Shown here piece after piece: positions 17,254 through 27,306 of a stretch of DNA of 64,000 nucleotides. Under the pieces are notes generated by a model, which saw nothing but the letters and a program-made list of their open reading frames with translations, ran no database searches and was not told the DNA's origin. Numbering within the stretch: the first letter of the stretch is position 1; the number at the start of each line of letters is the position of its first letter. This stretch comes from Rhizobium sp. 18055 (GTDB lineage Bacteria; Pseudomonadota; Alphaproteobacteria; Rhizobiales; Rhizobiaceae): the NCBI RefSeq assembly GCF_902706285.1, contig NZ_CACSKD010000003.1:186001-250000 (forward strand), in the 5' to 3' direction. The translations under genes and the position numbers were made by a program.

Positions 17254-17408
17254 GATGTCTCGCTTTTCTTTTTATTAGAGGGAGCGCCGTTAAACCTTTC
17301 GAAAGCACATTGCAACCCGCCAGAACAGGCGCCGATGACCTCGACGGTCCCGGCGCGATATGGGTTCTGGGGCTTTTGCCACCCGGCGATCACTGCATTG
17401 TGTTTGGA

Positions 17409-18461
17409 TTATCTGCTTGCCAGAATGCGCTTGGCCACTTCGTCCAGCGCTTTGGCGTTGTCCTTGACGATCAGGGCGGCAATCGCTTTGAGTGCGGCAA
17501 TATTACCCGGCGAGGCGTCATCCAGCGCGTCGTTTTCGTTCACCGTCAATTGCCGGTCGAGGCGGAAATAGTTGAGCGAAGCGGCGTTTGCGTCGGTAAC
17601 GACTGTCGCGTAGTTGATCTTGGTGCCGACAGGATTGAGCAGTGCATTGGCCTGATAGGAGGCGGTGCTCGATTGTCCCTGCATCAGGATAGAGATCAGC
17701 GGTGTATCATGCGACGGCTGCATCCAGCCGAGGATGCCCCAGCCCTTGGCCTCCTGATAGGCGATAGGCCGGTTTTGCTGGCCGGTGCCGAGCGACAGGA
17801 ACACCAGACTGTCATCCTTCCATGCCGCTTGCTTGCGTGCCTCGACATAGGCGGCGAGAGTGGGATCGTTGGCAAACACCCCACCGTCGATCAGCGGCAC
17901 GAAACGCTCCTCGGGCTTCTTCTCGCCGACGCGCTCGATCAGCGCCGGCGGGAAATAGGTGGGTGCCGCAGATGTGGCGCGGGCTGCCTCCCAGAAGCGG
18001 AAGTTGCTGTTCTCCTTGTCGGTGTTCGACATGAACAGCGCTGCGCGGTGGGCGATGTTGTAGGCGGTGATGACAACCTTCGACAACCCTTTGTCCAATG
18101 TCGCGGTGCCGAGGCGCTCGCGCAGTTTCTCCTCCAGCGCATCCGGCTGGTAGCGCGGATCATTGAGCGCAAACAGGTTGAACGGATTTGGAATTTGCGG
18201 CTTGCGAAAGATGTCGCCACCCTCATCCGCGTAAAGGCTGACAAGATTCTCCGGCGTGCAGGCCGCATGGCTCGGATCGTCAGGGTGCGGGCATGTCAAT
18301 CCGGCTGCGATGATGCCGCCCGTCGAGGTCCCGGCGATCATGTCGAATGCCTTGTGCAGCGGTAGTCCGTCCAGCCGCTTGGCGAGATCGACCAGAATCG
18401 TTGCCGGGATTATGCCGCGGATGCCACCGCCGTCGATCGACAGAATGAAACGCTTTGCCAT
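17409..18461 (-). CDS. Patatin-like phospholipase
   Basis: 350 residues. The oxyanion motif DGGGIRG is at residues 9-15, the nucleophile motif GTSTGG at about 49-54, and the catalytic dyad aspartate is in LIDGGVFANDP. Patatin enzymes hydrolyse acyl groups from membrane lipids, and some act as effectors. No cGAS/CD-NTase gene is adjacent, so it does not look like a CBASS effector. The ATG at 18461 is chosen because GGAGGAG lies 3-9 bases upstream; the ATG at 18473 overlaps that site. Confidence 0.9.
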   Translation of the reverse strand: MAKRFILSIDGGGIRGIIPATILVDLAKRLDGLPLHKAFDMIAGTSTGGIIAAGLTCPHPDDPSHAACTPENLVSLYADEGGDIFRKPQIPNPFNLFALNDPRYQPDALEEKLRERLGTATLDKGLSKVVITAYNIAHRAALFMSNTDKENSNFRFWEAARATSAAPTYFPPALIERVGEKKPEERFVPLIDGGVFANDPTLAAYVEARKQAAWKDDSLVFLSLGTGQQNRPIAYQEAKGWGILGWMQPSHDTPLISILMQGQSSTASYQANALLNPVGTKINYATVVTDANAASLNYFRLDRQLTVNENDALDDASPGNIAALKAIAALIVKDNAKALDEVAKRILASR

Positions 18462-18569
18462 GCTCTCCTCCATGCCGGTTGATCCGGCAATAAGGAGTAG
18501 CGATATTGACGCGATGATTGCAACAAACTGAAAGGCACGTTTTAATTGCAGTAGATTGTCCCGATCACC

Positions 18570-19610
<1,041 letters not shown>

Positions 19611-19877
19611 CGGTCTGTACTCCTGCATCCCGTGCGTGACTGTCCGGGCATCGACTAAGCGTCGATGATGACACGCGGGTGCTGCCTGTTCCAAGCGCAC
19701 CACCCATTATTTTTGCTGATATGTCCCATCGCTGCCGCTTCAGCATCCGCGCATGATTATTGCCGAGATCGGCGAATGCCGATCACTTTTCTTGCTTAGC
19801 GTTTTCAGCGCCACATTTCTGCTTGACCCGGTCTGTGGTCGGGGATTTGTCTCTCCGCAATTCTGAAGGAGAGTCTC

Positions 19878-20765
19878 ATGGCCGTCGATACATCGCCCCG
19901 TTCCAACACCTGGACCTATGTCGAGGGAGAGTGGCTGACCGGCAATCCGCCGCTGATCGGGCCGACCTCGCATGCCATGTGGCTCGCCTCCACCGTATTC
20001 GACGGCGCCCGCTGGTTCGATGGCATCGCGCCGGATCTCGACCAGCATTGCCAGCGCATCAACCGCTCGGCCGTCAACATGGGCCTGAAGCCGACAAAGA
20101 CGCCGGAAGAGATCGAAGCGCTCGCCTGGGAGGGCATCCGGAAGTTCGATGGCAAGACGCCGCTCTACATCAAGCCGATGTACTGGGGCGAGCATGGTGC
20201 GCCGGGCAGCGTCGTCACCGTCGATGGCGATTCCACCCGTTTTGCGCTCTGCCTGTTCGAAGCCCCGCTCGGCAACGCCGCCCCGAACTCGCTGACGCTC
20301 TCGCCCTTCCGCCGCCCGTCGCCGGAAACCGCGATGACCGATGCCAAGGCCGGCTCGCTCTATCCCAACAGCGGCCGTGCCATCGCCGACGCCCGCGCCC
20401 GCGGCTTCGACAATGCCCTGATGCGCGACATGAACGGCAACATCGCCGAAACTGCATCCTCCAACGTCTTCCTCGTCAAGGACGGCATCATCAAGACGCC
20501 GGTGCCGAACCGCACATTCCTCGCCGGCATCACCCGCGCCCGCGTCATCGGCCTGATGCGCAAGGCCGGCTTCGACGTGCGCGAAGCCACACTTTCCGTC
20601 GAAGACTTCATGACTGCCGACGAGATTTTCACCTCGGGCAACTACTCCAAGGTCGTCGGCGTCAACCGCCTCGATGGCCGCGATTTCCAGGAAGGCCCGG
20701 TCACCCGCAAGGCGCTGGAAATTTACATGGACTGGGCATTTGGTCGCAGCGAAACCGACAGCTGA
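19878..20765 (+). CDS. ilvE: Branched-chain amino acid aminotransferase-like protein
   Basis: 295 residues, fold type IV PLP enzyme. Opening TWTYVEGEWLTGNPPLIGPTSH and VFDGARWFDGIAPDL give the IlvE signature, the likely PLP lysine is in LYPNSGRAIADARARGF-type surroundings near residue 160, and the phosphate-binding ETASSNVFLVKDG and SGNYSKVVGV segments are present. IlvE moves amino groups between glutamate and Leu, Ile or Val. D-amino acid and ADC-lyase relatives share the fold, so specificity is moderately sure. AAGGAGA precedes the start, and a strong hairpin follows the stop. Confidence 0.85.
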   Translation: MAVDTSPRSNTWTYVEGEWLTGNPPLIGPTSHAMWLASTVFDGARWFDGIAPDLDQHCQRINRSAVNMGLKPTKTPEEIEALAWEGIRKFDGKTPLYIKPMYWGEHGAPGSVVTVDGDSTRFALCLFEAPLGNAAPNSLTLSPFRRPSPETAMTDAKAGSLYPNSGRAIADARARGFDNALMRDMNGNIAETASSNVFLVKDGIIKTPVPNRTFLAGITRARVIGLMRKAGFDVREATLSVEDFMTADEIFTSGNYSKVVGVNRLDGRDFQEGPVTRKALEIYMDWAFGRSETDS

Positions 20766-20796
20766 CCTGCTATAGAAATTGACATCAGGCAAGAAC

Positions 20797-20823
20797 AATG
20801 GCCGCGCCCGTCGCGGCCATTTG
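20797..20823 (+). terminator. Rho-independent-like terminator after ilvE
   Basis: Perfect ten-base arms AATGGCCGCG and CGCGGCCATT around a 5-base loop, 32 bp after the ilvE stop. The T-tract is weak. Confidence 0.7.
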
Positions 20824-20885
20824 CACGGCTGGGGGAGGAGAACCCACCCATTGCGTAACCTCCAGACAAGTGAAATGCCCGCGTC

Positions 20886-21812
20886 ATGATCGTGCGCCCC
20901 CGTCCCACCCTGTTTCGCCTCTTCTTCATCCTCCGTGGCTCGATCATCAAGCGGGTCCTGCCGCAGATCTTGCTCACCAGCCTGCTCTCGTCTGTCGTCG
21001 TTCTCTGGCATAGCCTCTGGCCCGGCGTCCTTCCCGTCTTCAGCGGCGCACCCTTCGCACTGCTCGGCATCGCGCTTTCGATCTTCCTCGGTTTCCGCAA
21101 CAACGCCTGCTACGACCGCTGGTGGGAAGCCCGCCGGCAATGGGGCACAATCGTCTTCTCCGCCCGCCATCTTGCCCGCCAGACGCTGATCCTCGAGGCG
21201 ACGGAAGGCCAGGCGGGCATCGAAGCCCGCAGGCGCCTGCTGGTGCTGGTCATCGCCTTCGTCCAGTCACTTGTCCCGCATCTGCGCGCTGGCATCAGCC
21301 GCGACAAGGTCGAGCGGTTACTGCCGCAGCATGTGAGGGAACACTACGACGCCAGCCGCAACCCGCCCGAAGCGCTGTCGCTCGAAATCGCCCGCGAGCT
21401 GGCCGATCTGCGTGCCAGAAACATGCTGACAGACATCCACTACCAGATGCTCGACCGCACGCTGGCCGACCTGACGCTGGCGCAGGCCTCCTGCGAGCGC
21501 ATCCGCTGGACACCTGTGCCCTTCGGCTACACGCTGCTTCTGCACCGCACGGCGCATCTCTTCTGTCTGCTCCTGCCGTTCGGCTTCGACGACGTGCTCG
21601 GCTGGTTCATGCCGTTTGCCACTGCACTCGTCGCCTACACCTTCTTCGGCCTGGATGCGCTCGGCGACGAACTGGAGGAGCCCTTCGGCAAACAGCCCAA
21701 CGCGCTGCCGATCGAGGCGATCGCCGATACGGTCGAGATCAACCTGCGCGAAGCCATGGGCGAAAAAGACCTGCCGCCGCTGCCGGTGGCGGTCGATTAT
21801 TTGCTGATGTAG
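20886..21812 (+). CDS. Bestrophin-family membrane channel protein
   Basis: 308 residues with two hydrophobic pairs: ILLTSLLSSVVVLWHSLWPGVLPVFSG with ALLGIALSIFLGFRNN, and LLLHRTAHLFCLLLPFGF with GWFMPFATALVAYTFFGLDAL. The signature RNNACYDRWWEARRQWG is diagnostic of bacterial bestrophins (UPF0187/YneE). Prokaryotic relatives form pentameric cation or anion channels in the inner membrane. Monocistronic, ending against a hairpin shared with the convergent transporter gene. Confidence 0.92.
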   Translation: MIVRPRPTLFRLFFILRGSIIKRVLPQILLTSLLSSVVVLWHSLWPGVLPVFSGAPFALLGIALSIFLGFRNNACYDRWWEARRQWGTIVFSARHLARQTLILEATEGQAGIEARRRLLVLVIAFVQSLVPHLRAGISRDKVERLLPQHVREHYDASRNPPEALSLEIARELADLRARNMLTDIHYQMLDRTLADLTLAQASCERIRWTPVPFGYTLLLHRTAHLFCLLLPFGFDDVLGWFMPFATALVAYTFFGLDALGDELEEPFGKQPNALPIEAIADTVEINLREAMGEKDLPPLPVAVDYLLM

Positions 21813-21850
21813 AGGGGCGGGACGACACCGCTTTCCTGTGCTCGACGTCG

Positions 21851-21871
21851 CCCTCGGCCTTGTGCCGAGGG
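21851..21871. terminator. Hairpin between convergent genes, related to the 7.9-kb palindromes
   Basis: CCCTCGGC-cttgt-GCCGAGGG lies between the bestrophin and MFS stop codons. The loop and arms resemble those of the MITE-like ends at 7893-8007, so it may be a dispersed repeat serving as a terminator. Confidence 0.6.
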
Positions 21872-21897
21872 CCTGATCGCGTCGCCCAAGCTGCAAC

Positions 21898-23136
21898 CTA
21901 CGCCGGAGATACTTCCCTCGGCCGCACCATCCACGAATAGGCGGCACCGGCGATCAGCAGCACGCAGGTGCCGAGAAACACCGCCCGCATGCCGATATGC
22001 CCGCCGACGAAGCCGCCGAGCAGCGGCCCTGCGACCTGGCCGACATATTGCGACGACACCGACAGCCCGAGAATGCTGCCCGCCGCACTGTCGGGCACGT
22101 TGTGGCGAATGACAGACGAGATGCAGGGCAGCAGCCCGCCGAGCGCCACGCCCATTAGAAACCGCAATATGATCAGCTGCCACGAACTGGTGACGAAGGC
22201 CTGCGGGATCAAAAGCACGCCCGCCACGCCGAGCGCGCCGGCGATGACAGGCCAGTGGCCGATCCGGTCGGCCAGTTTTCCCAGCCGCGAGGCCGAGAGG
22301 ATGCTGCCGAGCGCTGCCGCCGACATCACCACGCCCGCGGTCATCGTCACCCGTGCCGTGTCCCCGACCAGCTGCGCCACATAGACGGTGATAATGGGCT
22401 CGATCGACATGTTGGCGAACATCAACAGCATGCCGGTGGCCAGCATCGCGATCACGGGACGTTTGTCGGGAATGGAGGCCCAGCCGCCGCTCGCCTTTGC
22501 CGCCTGTTTGCGGGCCGGCGACTTCTCTTCCTTGATCAGGAAGGCGGTGGCCAGAAACGCCAGAAATATCATCGCGCCTGCCGCCAGGAACGTGCCGCGA
22601 ATGCCGATCAGCGGCGGCAGCACCCCGCCGATCAACGGCCCGACCAGATTGCCGGCCATGATGCCGGAGGCTAGCGTTCCCAAAGCCCAGGCCGAACGGT
22701 CTTTCGGCGTCTGTGTCGCCACCAGCACCATCGAGCCCGAGGAATAGCCGCCCGCCAGCCCGACGAACAGACGCAGCGCCACCAGCTGCCAGACATTGCC
22801 GGCCATCCCCATCAGCGAGATCGCCACCGTCATGCCCAGGCTGGCGCGCACCAGCATCAGCTTGCGCCCGTAGATATCGCCAAGCCGGCCCCACAACGGT
22901 GCCACGAAGGCGGCAGCAAAGAAGGTGGCGCCATAGGCGATCCCCGACCATTGCACGATCGCCGCATGGTCGCTGACCCCGAGTTCCTCGACATAGAGCG
23001 GCAGGAACGGAAGCAGCAGCGTCATGGCGACAATGGTCGTGAACGAGCCGACGAGCGATACGGCAAGATTGCGCTTCCAGTGGATCGAGCCGGGTTCGGC
23101 AGCGTCAGCGGCGGCATTCCATTTCGTATCGGTCAT
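21898..23136 (-). CDS. MFS multidrug-efflux-type transporter
   Basis: About 412 residues with 12 predicted membrane helices. The family motif after helix 2 is GRLGDIYGRKLMLVRAS. Helix 1 starts AVSLVGSFTTIVAMTLLLPFLPLYVEELG, and a central charged loop (FLIKEEKSPARKQAAK) separates the two six-helix halves. It is DHA1-like (drug:H+ antiporter), with substrate unknown. The ATG at 23136 (MTDTKWNAAADA) is chosen because upstream codons give no family sequence. Convergent with bestrophin. Confidence 0.88.
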   Translation of the reverse strand: MTDTKWNAAADAAEPGSIHWKRNLAVSLVGSFTTIVAMTLLLPFLPLYVEELGVSDHAAIVQWSGIAYGATFFAAAFVAPLWGRLGDIYGRKLMLVRASLGMTVAISLMGMAGNVWQLVALRLFVGLAGGYSSGSMVLVATQTPKDRSAWALGTLASGIMAGNLVGPLIGGVLPPLIGIRGTFLAAGAMIFLAFLATAFLIKEEKSPARKQAAKASGGWASIPDKRPVIAMLATGMLLMFANMSIEPIITVYVAQLVGDTARVTMTAGVVMSAAALGSILSASRLGKLADRIGHWPVIAGALGVAGVLLIPQAFVTSSWQLIILRFLMGVALGGLLPCISSVIRHNVPDSAAGSILGLSVSSQYVGQVAGPLLGGFVGGHIGMRAVFLGTCVLLIAGAAYSWMVRPREVSPA

Positions 23137-23374
23137 TTCGAGGCTTTCACGTCGGTCTGTACTGCCTTGCCGGAGCGGCATGGGCGAGGACATCGGGACC
23201 GGGGTCGGCCGATCGCAAACCTGTCTGGCAATGGCAAGGTGAGGCGAAGGCGCGTGTGGCTCCCGGTCGGGCACGCGCTGGTATAGACCCGCGACGATCA
23301 CGCCATCAAGGCCGGCTGCAGGGCCATTCGGTTCTCTCGACGTCGGTTTTTCCCGGTGCGCCGCCGCACGCGGC

Positions 23375-23824
23375 TCAGTCTTCGAAAAGTTTCGACTTCT
23401 TCGACCATTTCCGCCATGGGTGCAGTTCGAAATGGGGCATGTCCCATCCGTCCCTGATGTCGCCGTTCATGTCCCAGTCGCCGCCCCAGCGCAGTATGAG
23501 CGGCTGTCCGTCCACTCCCTGTAGACCCAATTGTTCAGGCAAAGGCAGGATGACCTTCGAGAGATCGATAAAGGACTGCTCGTTCTTCCAGTCGTAGGGC
23601 GCCGGAAACAGATCGAAAGCAATCGCCGGCACATAGTTATGAGCGGAATTGCCGAAATGAACCTTGGCGAAACCGCCATTGAACGCGCGCTCCTGCGCAT
23701 CGCGCCCACGTGTCGAATCGAGCACCTTGAAATCGACCTTCCGGATCGCTGCCTGCGCGATTGCCTGCAGATGCGGATGACATTTCGAGAGAGCGGCAAG
23801 CGATGAAGTGCTGAAATGAAACAT
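23375..23824 (-). CDS. M15C-type peptidoglycan L-alanyl-D-glutamate peptidase
   Basis: 149 residues resembling CwlK/endolysin-type M15 peptidases. HPHLQAIAQAAIRKVDFKVLDSTRG opens the fold. Zinc ligands fit SAHNYVPAIAFDLFP (His and Asp) and the closing WGGDWD ... DMPHFEL (final His). There is no signal peptide, as in phage endolysin-like members, yet no phage genes are nearby, so it may be a domesticated endolysin. The ATG at 23824 has GGAGG five bases upstream. Confidence 0.85.
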   Translation of the reverse strand: MFHFSTSSLAALSKCHPHLQAIAQAAIRKVDFKVLDSTRGRDAQERAFNGGFAKVHFGNSAHNYVPAIAFDLFPAPYDWKNEQSFIDLSKVILPLPEQLGLQGVDGQPLILRWGGDWDMNGDIRDGWDMPHFELHPWRKWSKKSKLFED

Positions 23825-24043
23825 GACATCCTCCATGCCGGCCCGCTGATCAGCCGGCGCTGGAAGGCTATCGGATGCCTGGCGGCACGTACACAAATCG
23901 ACCGCAATCATGGATTGTGCCGAACGTCGTGTTCCGGCGCAGATCAGCTTGATTTTCATGGAGTTTTGCACAGATCCAATGCCGAGGCGCCGCCGCAATC
24001 GCCATCTGCTTTGCGACACTCGCGGCTGTTAAGGAGAGCAACG

Positions 24044-24391
24044 ATGACCGAAGACACCAACGCTCGCCGCGCCAAAACCGTCCGCGCGCTTTACGCCGCC
24101 TATATCGACGGTCGCAGGGATATCGTCGGTGCCATGCTGACGGCGGATTTCACCTTCTCCAGCCCGCAGGACGACCGCATTGATCGGGACACCTATTTTC
24201 AGCGCTGCTGGCCGGAGCCGCCGCCGTTCACGGCGATGGAGATCGAGTATCTCGGCCTGTCGGGCGACGAGGCGGTGGTGCGCTACCGCGCGGTGAAACG
24301 CGATGGCGGCGCGTTCCGCAACATCGAAACGCTCCGCTTCGAGGGCGACAAGCTGGCTTCCGTCGAGGTCTATTTCGGCCGCAGCGAATGA
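24044..24391 (+). CDS. SnoaL-like / NTF2-family protein
   Basis: 115 residues: the alpha-helical opening RRAKTVRALYAAYIDGRRDIVGAMLTADF, the middle DRDTYFQRCWPEPPPF, and closing strands EAVVRYRAVKRDG and RNIETLRFEGDKLASVEVYFG all match the cone-shaped NTF2/SnoaL barrel. Such proteins are ketosteroid-isomerase-like enzymes or ligand binders, and the substrate is not evident. The ATG at 24044 has AAGGAG seven bases upstream. It ends 4 bp from the stop of the convergent membrane-protein gene. Confidence 0.82.
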   Translation: MTEDTNARRAKTVRALYAAYIDGRRDIVGAMLTADFTFSSPQDDRIDRDTYFQRCWPEPPPFTAMEIEYLGLSGDEAVVRYRAVKRDGGAFRNIETLRFEGDKLASVEVYFGRSE

Positions 24392-24395
24392 CGCG

Positions 24396-24899
24396 TCACA
24401 GCGCGGCGCGGGCTGCCCGGCTGCGATAAACCATGAAGCCCTGATAAAGGCTGCCGATTGCAAACAGCACGACCCAGGCGAGCAGCGCCGTCTGCACCGG
24501 CGGTGAATCCGGGCCATTGCCGATCGGGTGCGATGGCGGCAGTCGCGACAGCGTCTCGTTGATGCCGGGCACCCAGAGCAGGAAATAGGTAAACGACAGG
24601 CCGAAATTCCTGACATAGGGGATCAGCCGGCCGAGAAAACGCAGTTTTGGCAAGACGAGACAGACGCCAGCGACAAACAGGGTCATGAGGCCGAGCGCAT
24701 GGCCGGGGTTGAAGCCGCCGGTGGACGACAGCCCGAACGACGTGACGACGGAAAGCGCCAACGACCCGAGATAGGCCTTGCCGGCACCGGTTTCCGGGAG
24801 AATGGCCCGGTATCTGACGAAGCTGTAGAGCCCTGCAACGACGGGGATGAGGCTGACGGCGGTGTGGATCTCACCGAGAAACGAAAGCGGGTTGGCCAT
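24396..24899 (-). CDS. Four- to five-helix membrane protein controlled by the TetR regulator
   Basis: 167 residues. Hydrophobic segments at TAVSLIPVVAGLYSFV, AYLGSLALSVVTSFGL, LGLMTLFVAGVCLVLP, SFTYFLLWVPGI and LLAWVVLFAIGSLYQGFMV. No recognised family. One TetR-type operator lies 18 bp upstream of its start and a second copy sits at the tetR start, so the two genes form one regulatory unit. An efflux-linked or stress membrane role is inferred only from this context. Confidence 0.75.
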   Translation of the reverse strand: MANPLSFLGEIHTAVSLIPVVAGLYSFVRYRAILPETGAGKAYLGSLALSVVTSFGLSSTGGFNPGHALGLMTLFVAGVCLVLPKLRFLGRLIPYVRNFGLSFTYFLLWVPGINETLSRLPPSHPIGNGPDSPPVQTALLAWVVLFAIGSLYQGFMVYRSRAARAAL

Positions 24900-24917
24900 G
24901 TCATGTCTCCTGTATGG

Positions 24918-24934
24918 ACCGACTAGTTGGTCGG
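24918..24934. promoter_or_regulatory. TetR operator, copy 1
   Basis: ACCGACTAGTTGGTCGG, upstream of the membrane-protein gene. The identical 17-mer recurs at 25559-25575. CCGAC/GTCGG arms form the dyad. Confidence 0.85.
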
Positions 24935-24971
24935 TTTGTTGAGCGATAAAATGTCATTTCGGCGATTGCAT

Positions 24972-25547
24972 CTAGCCTGTCAGCCGTTGAATCGCCGGCG
25001 CGGTAATGCTGGAAAACAGCGCGACGTCGCCACCGGCCACGCGCGCCGCCAGCATTGCGCCATGCACGCTGGCGATCAGCATCTGCGCGCTCTTCTCCGG
25101 GTTTTCGCTGCTCTGCAGCTCGCCGGCGCGAACGCCGTCCTCGATAAAGCGGGCAATCCAGCCGTTCAGCTCGTCGAAATGTGCCTTCACGGCGCTCGCC
25201 ACCTCAGGCGGCAGGCTCGGGAGCTCGGCGGCCAGTAGCGCGGCGATGCAGAACGGCGCGTCGTTGCTGCGGATGCACTGCTCCCAGTATCCGACATAGC
25301 CGTGCAACCGCTTGTCGGCCCGCGGCTCATGCGCCGACATCGCCGCCAGACCATCCGCCAGCTGTTGCCGATAGCGGCCGAGCACGGCCACCACCAGATC
25401 GGCCTTGCCCGGAAAATGATGATGGATCGTCGCCTTGCCGACCCCGACCTCGGCTGCGATGTCGGCATAGCTGAAGGCGTTGTAGCCGCGGGTGACGATC
25501 AGCGCCTGGGCGCTGTCGAGGATGCGTGTGTAGGTGTCGGTTGCCAT
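24972..25547 (-). CDS. TetR-family transcriptional repressor
   Basis: 191 residues. The N-terminal helix-turn-helix is YTRILDSAQALIVTRGYNAFSYADIAAEVGVGKATIHHHFPGKADLV, a textbook TetR DNA-binding domain. The C-terminal part is a helical ligand/dimer domain of the YbiH/AcrR type (WEQCIRSNDAPFCIAALLAAELPSLP resembles TetR_C regulators of hydrolase or efflux genes). Two identical 17-bp operators flank the gene, one 11 bp upstream of its own start. Autorepression plus control of the membrane-protein gene is the simple reading. Confidence 0.92.
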   Translation of the reverse strand: MATDTYTRILDSAQALIVTRGYNAFSYADIAAEVGVGKATIHHHFPGKADLVVAVLGRYRQQLADGLAAMSAHEPRADKRLHGYVGYWEQCIRSNDAPFCIAALLAAELPSLPPEVASAVKAHFDELNGWIARFIEDGVRAGELQSSENPEKSAQMLIASVHGAMLAARVAGGDVALFSSITAPAIQRLTG

Positions 25548-25558
25548 GGAGGCTGTCT

Positions 25559-25575
25559 ACCGACTAGTTGGTCGG
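25559..25575. promoter_or_regulatory. TetR operator, copy 2
   Basis: Second identical ACCGACTAGTTGGTCGG, 11 bp upstream of the tetR start codon, consistent with autoregulation. Confidence 0.85.
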
Positions 25576-25822
25576 GAGTCAAGCGCGGATTTTTTGCATG
25601 GCCGTGACGTGGCGCCCGTCCGAGCCGACATAGGCATCAACCGTTTCGGGCGGAAACTGTGGCTAAGAGGGCCTGCTGCCGACGAACGTACCTTTGAAAG
25701 CGGCTACCACAAGGTCCAAACTTGTGGAATTCTGAGACGCTGCTTGATCAGCAATGTGCGGCGTCCAGAGCCGGTGACCGCGATAGGACTGTATTGACGA
25801 CCAAGGGAAATGGGTGGTGCAT

Positions 25823-26383
25823 ATGACGGCGTTGAAGCGGGTGGCGCGATGGACCGATTGGAACGGCGCTGGGATCGAGCATCTTTCGGTTCTCGAGAAT
25901 GCCAGCTGGATACATGCCGAAGGTGTTGTGATCGGACAGCTGAACGAGAATGAATTTGGTTTGAGTTATCAGCTGCACTTGGACTTGGATTGGCGTGTCC
26001 GTGAAGTCCGTATTCAGATTGCCAATAGCGCAACACTGCATATCTGGTCGGATGGTCGAGGTCGTTGGGTACGCGGAGATGGCACGGAGATCGGCAATTT
26101 GGCTGGTTGCGTCGATGTGGACATTGCCGCAACGCCATTTACCAACACTCTGCCAATTCGGCGGCTGAAGCTGAAAACCGGGCAGACCGAAACAATCAAG
26201 GTTGCCTATGTGTCCGTGCCGGAATTGAGCGTCGAACCTGTCAAGCAGAGATACACCAGATTGGCCGAAACCCGATTTCTCTATGAAGGTATATCGACCT
26301 CATTTTCTGCGGAGCTCGAAGTCGATGACGTCGGCATGGTGTTGGATTATCCAGGCGCATTTAGGAGGCTGCCCCCGGCATAG
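25823..26383 (+). CDS. Putative glycolipid-binding protein (PA1994-like)
   Basis: 186 residues, all-beta by appearance, resembling the PF06475 putative glycolipid-binding family: RWTDWNGAGIEHLSV, then HAEGVVIGQ and FGLSYQLHLDLDWRVREV, then GRGRWV..DG..I..L.GCVDVDIAATPFTNTLPIRRL, which is the family hallmark. Members fold as a split barrel, and binding activity has been proposed from structure rather than shown. The ATG at 25823 is used. Its GC content is slightly below its neighbours. The downstream gene remnant overlaps its end. Confidence 0.85.
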   Translation: MTALKRVARWTDWNGAGIEHLSVLENASWIHAEGVVIGQLNENEFGLSYQLHLDLDWRVREVRIQIANSATLHIWSDGRGRWVRGDGTEIGNLAGCVDVDIAATPFTNTLPIRRLKLKTGQTETIKVAYVSVPELSVEPVKQRYTRLAETRFLYEGISTSFSAELEVDDVGMVLDYPGAFRRLPPA

Positions 26384-26475
26384 GTGCCGACACCGATCTG
26401 AAAATCGCGCCCGGGGCAGGGCATGTCGATCAGGCGATCTTCGATGCCGCGCTGGAAATTCTGGGCGAGAAATAG
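26362..26475 (+). pseudogene. Possible C-terminal remnant of a gene
   Basis: From 26365 to the stop at 26473-26475 one frame reads IAPGAGHVDQAIFDAALEIL-type sequence that looks like the end of a soluble enzyme, but it has no start and is closed by a stop codon (26362-26364) upstream. Too short for a family call; it could also be chance. Confidence 0.3.
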
Positions 26476-26496
26476 CAGCGCCCTACGCCGCCTATC

Positions 26497-27306
26497 CTAC
26501 TTCCCCTTCTTCACCGCCACCGGAACCACGGCCACCGGCGTCGTCAGCGCAAATTCCTTCATCTCGTCGGCGCTCAGATAATACAGCCGGTCCGGCGCCG
26601 TCTCCATCGCGTGTTGCCAGAGACCCGGCTTGATGCCGAGGCTGTCGAGCTGGCGGGTCACGTCGGCGGTGGTGCGCTGCGCCTCCGACATCGCGCGCTC
26701 GGCGGTCATCTTTTCCTTGCTGCCGTTGAAAACCTGATGCACGCCGATCACCGCGTCCTTGCCGGCCAAGCGGGTGACACCGCCGGCCATGGCGATCGGG
26801 CAGGAGGAGGCGCAGAGCGCGCCGGTCGCAACCTCGGTGCCGAGCTTGCGCTCGCGGATCAGCTTCGACATCGCAAGCGCATCGCCGACCGAACCGCCGG
26901 GCGAATCGAGCGAAACGACCTTCACATATTCGCCGCGCTGGTCGATCTCGCTCTGAAACCGTGCTGCCGCACCCGGCTCGATCGTGCCGCGCGCCAGAAG
27001 CACGCCGCCCTGTTGCAGTTCGAAGCGGATCGGCTTCTTCAGCTCGTCGGGATCGGTGCTGATCTCGGCCGGCGCGTTCTGCGGCGTGCCTTCGGTCAGA
27101 GCAGGCGGCAATACCGGGGCTGCATCCGGCGCCATCGGATCGTAAACAGGCAGATCGGCACTGGCATTGCTGGTCTCGCGCCAGTCGATAATGACGAACA
27201 CCACGGCAGCAGCGAGCAGGATATGGAAGGCGTGGCGCATCAGCGTGCCGTCGTCGGCCGACACCACATAGTCCCTGATCCGCCGCCCGGCCGTTTCTAC
27301 TCTCAT
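26497..27306 (-). CDS. Membrane-anchored ClpP/SppA-like serine protease (COG3904 type)
   Basis: 269 residues. One membrane anchor (HILLAAAVVFVIIDW, about 27-41), then a periplasmic crotonase/ClpP-like domain. VVSLDSPGGSVGDALAMS provides the oxyanion strand and helix, and GALCASSCPIAMAGG the probable nucleophile serine, matching COG3904 'predicted periplasmic protein' sequences; VIGVHQVF follows. Its start overlaps the stop of the upstream coiled-coil membrane protein by ATGA, so the two are translationally coupled. Substrate unknown. The C-terminus (VAVVPVAVKKGK) is short and basic. Confidence 0.85.
   Translation of the reverse strand: MRVETAGRRIRDYVVSADDGTLMRHAFHILLAAAVVFVIIDWRETSNASADLPVYDPMAPDAAPVLPPALTEGTPQNAPAEISTDPDELKKPIRFELQQGGVLLARGTIEPGAAARFQSEIDQRGEYVKVVSLDSPGGSVGDALAMSKLIRERKLGTEVATGALCASSCPIAMAGGVTRLAGKDAVIGVHQVFNGSKEKMTAERAMSEAQRTTADVTRQLDSLGIKPGLWQHAMETAPDRLYYLSADEMKEFALTTPVAVVPVAVKKGK

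Noticed and set aside
17409..18461. Patatin phospholipase as a CBASS-type defence effector
   Set aside because: No nucleotidyltransferase, HORMA or ubiquitin-like gene lies beside it; neighbours are ordinary metabolic genes.
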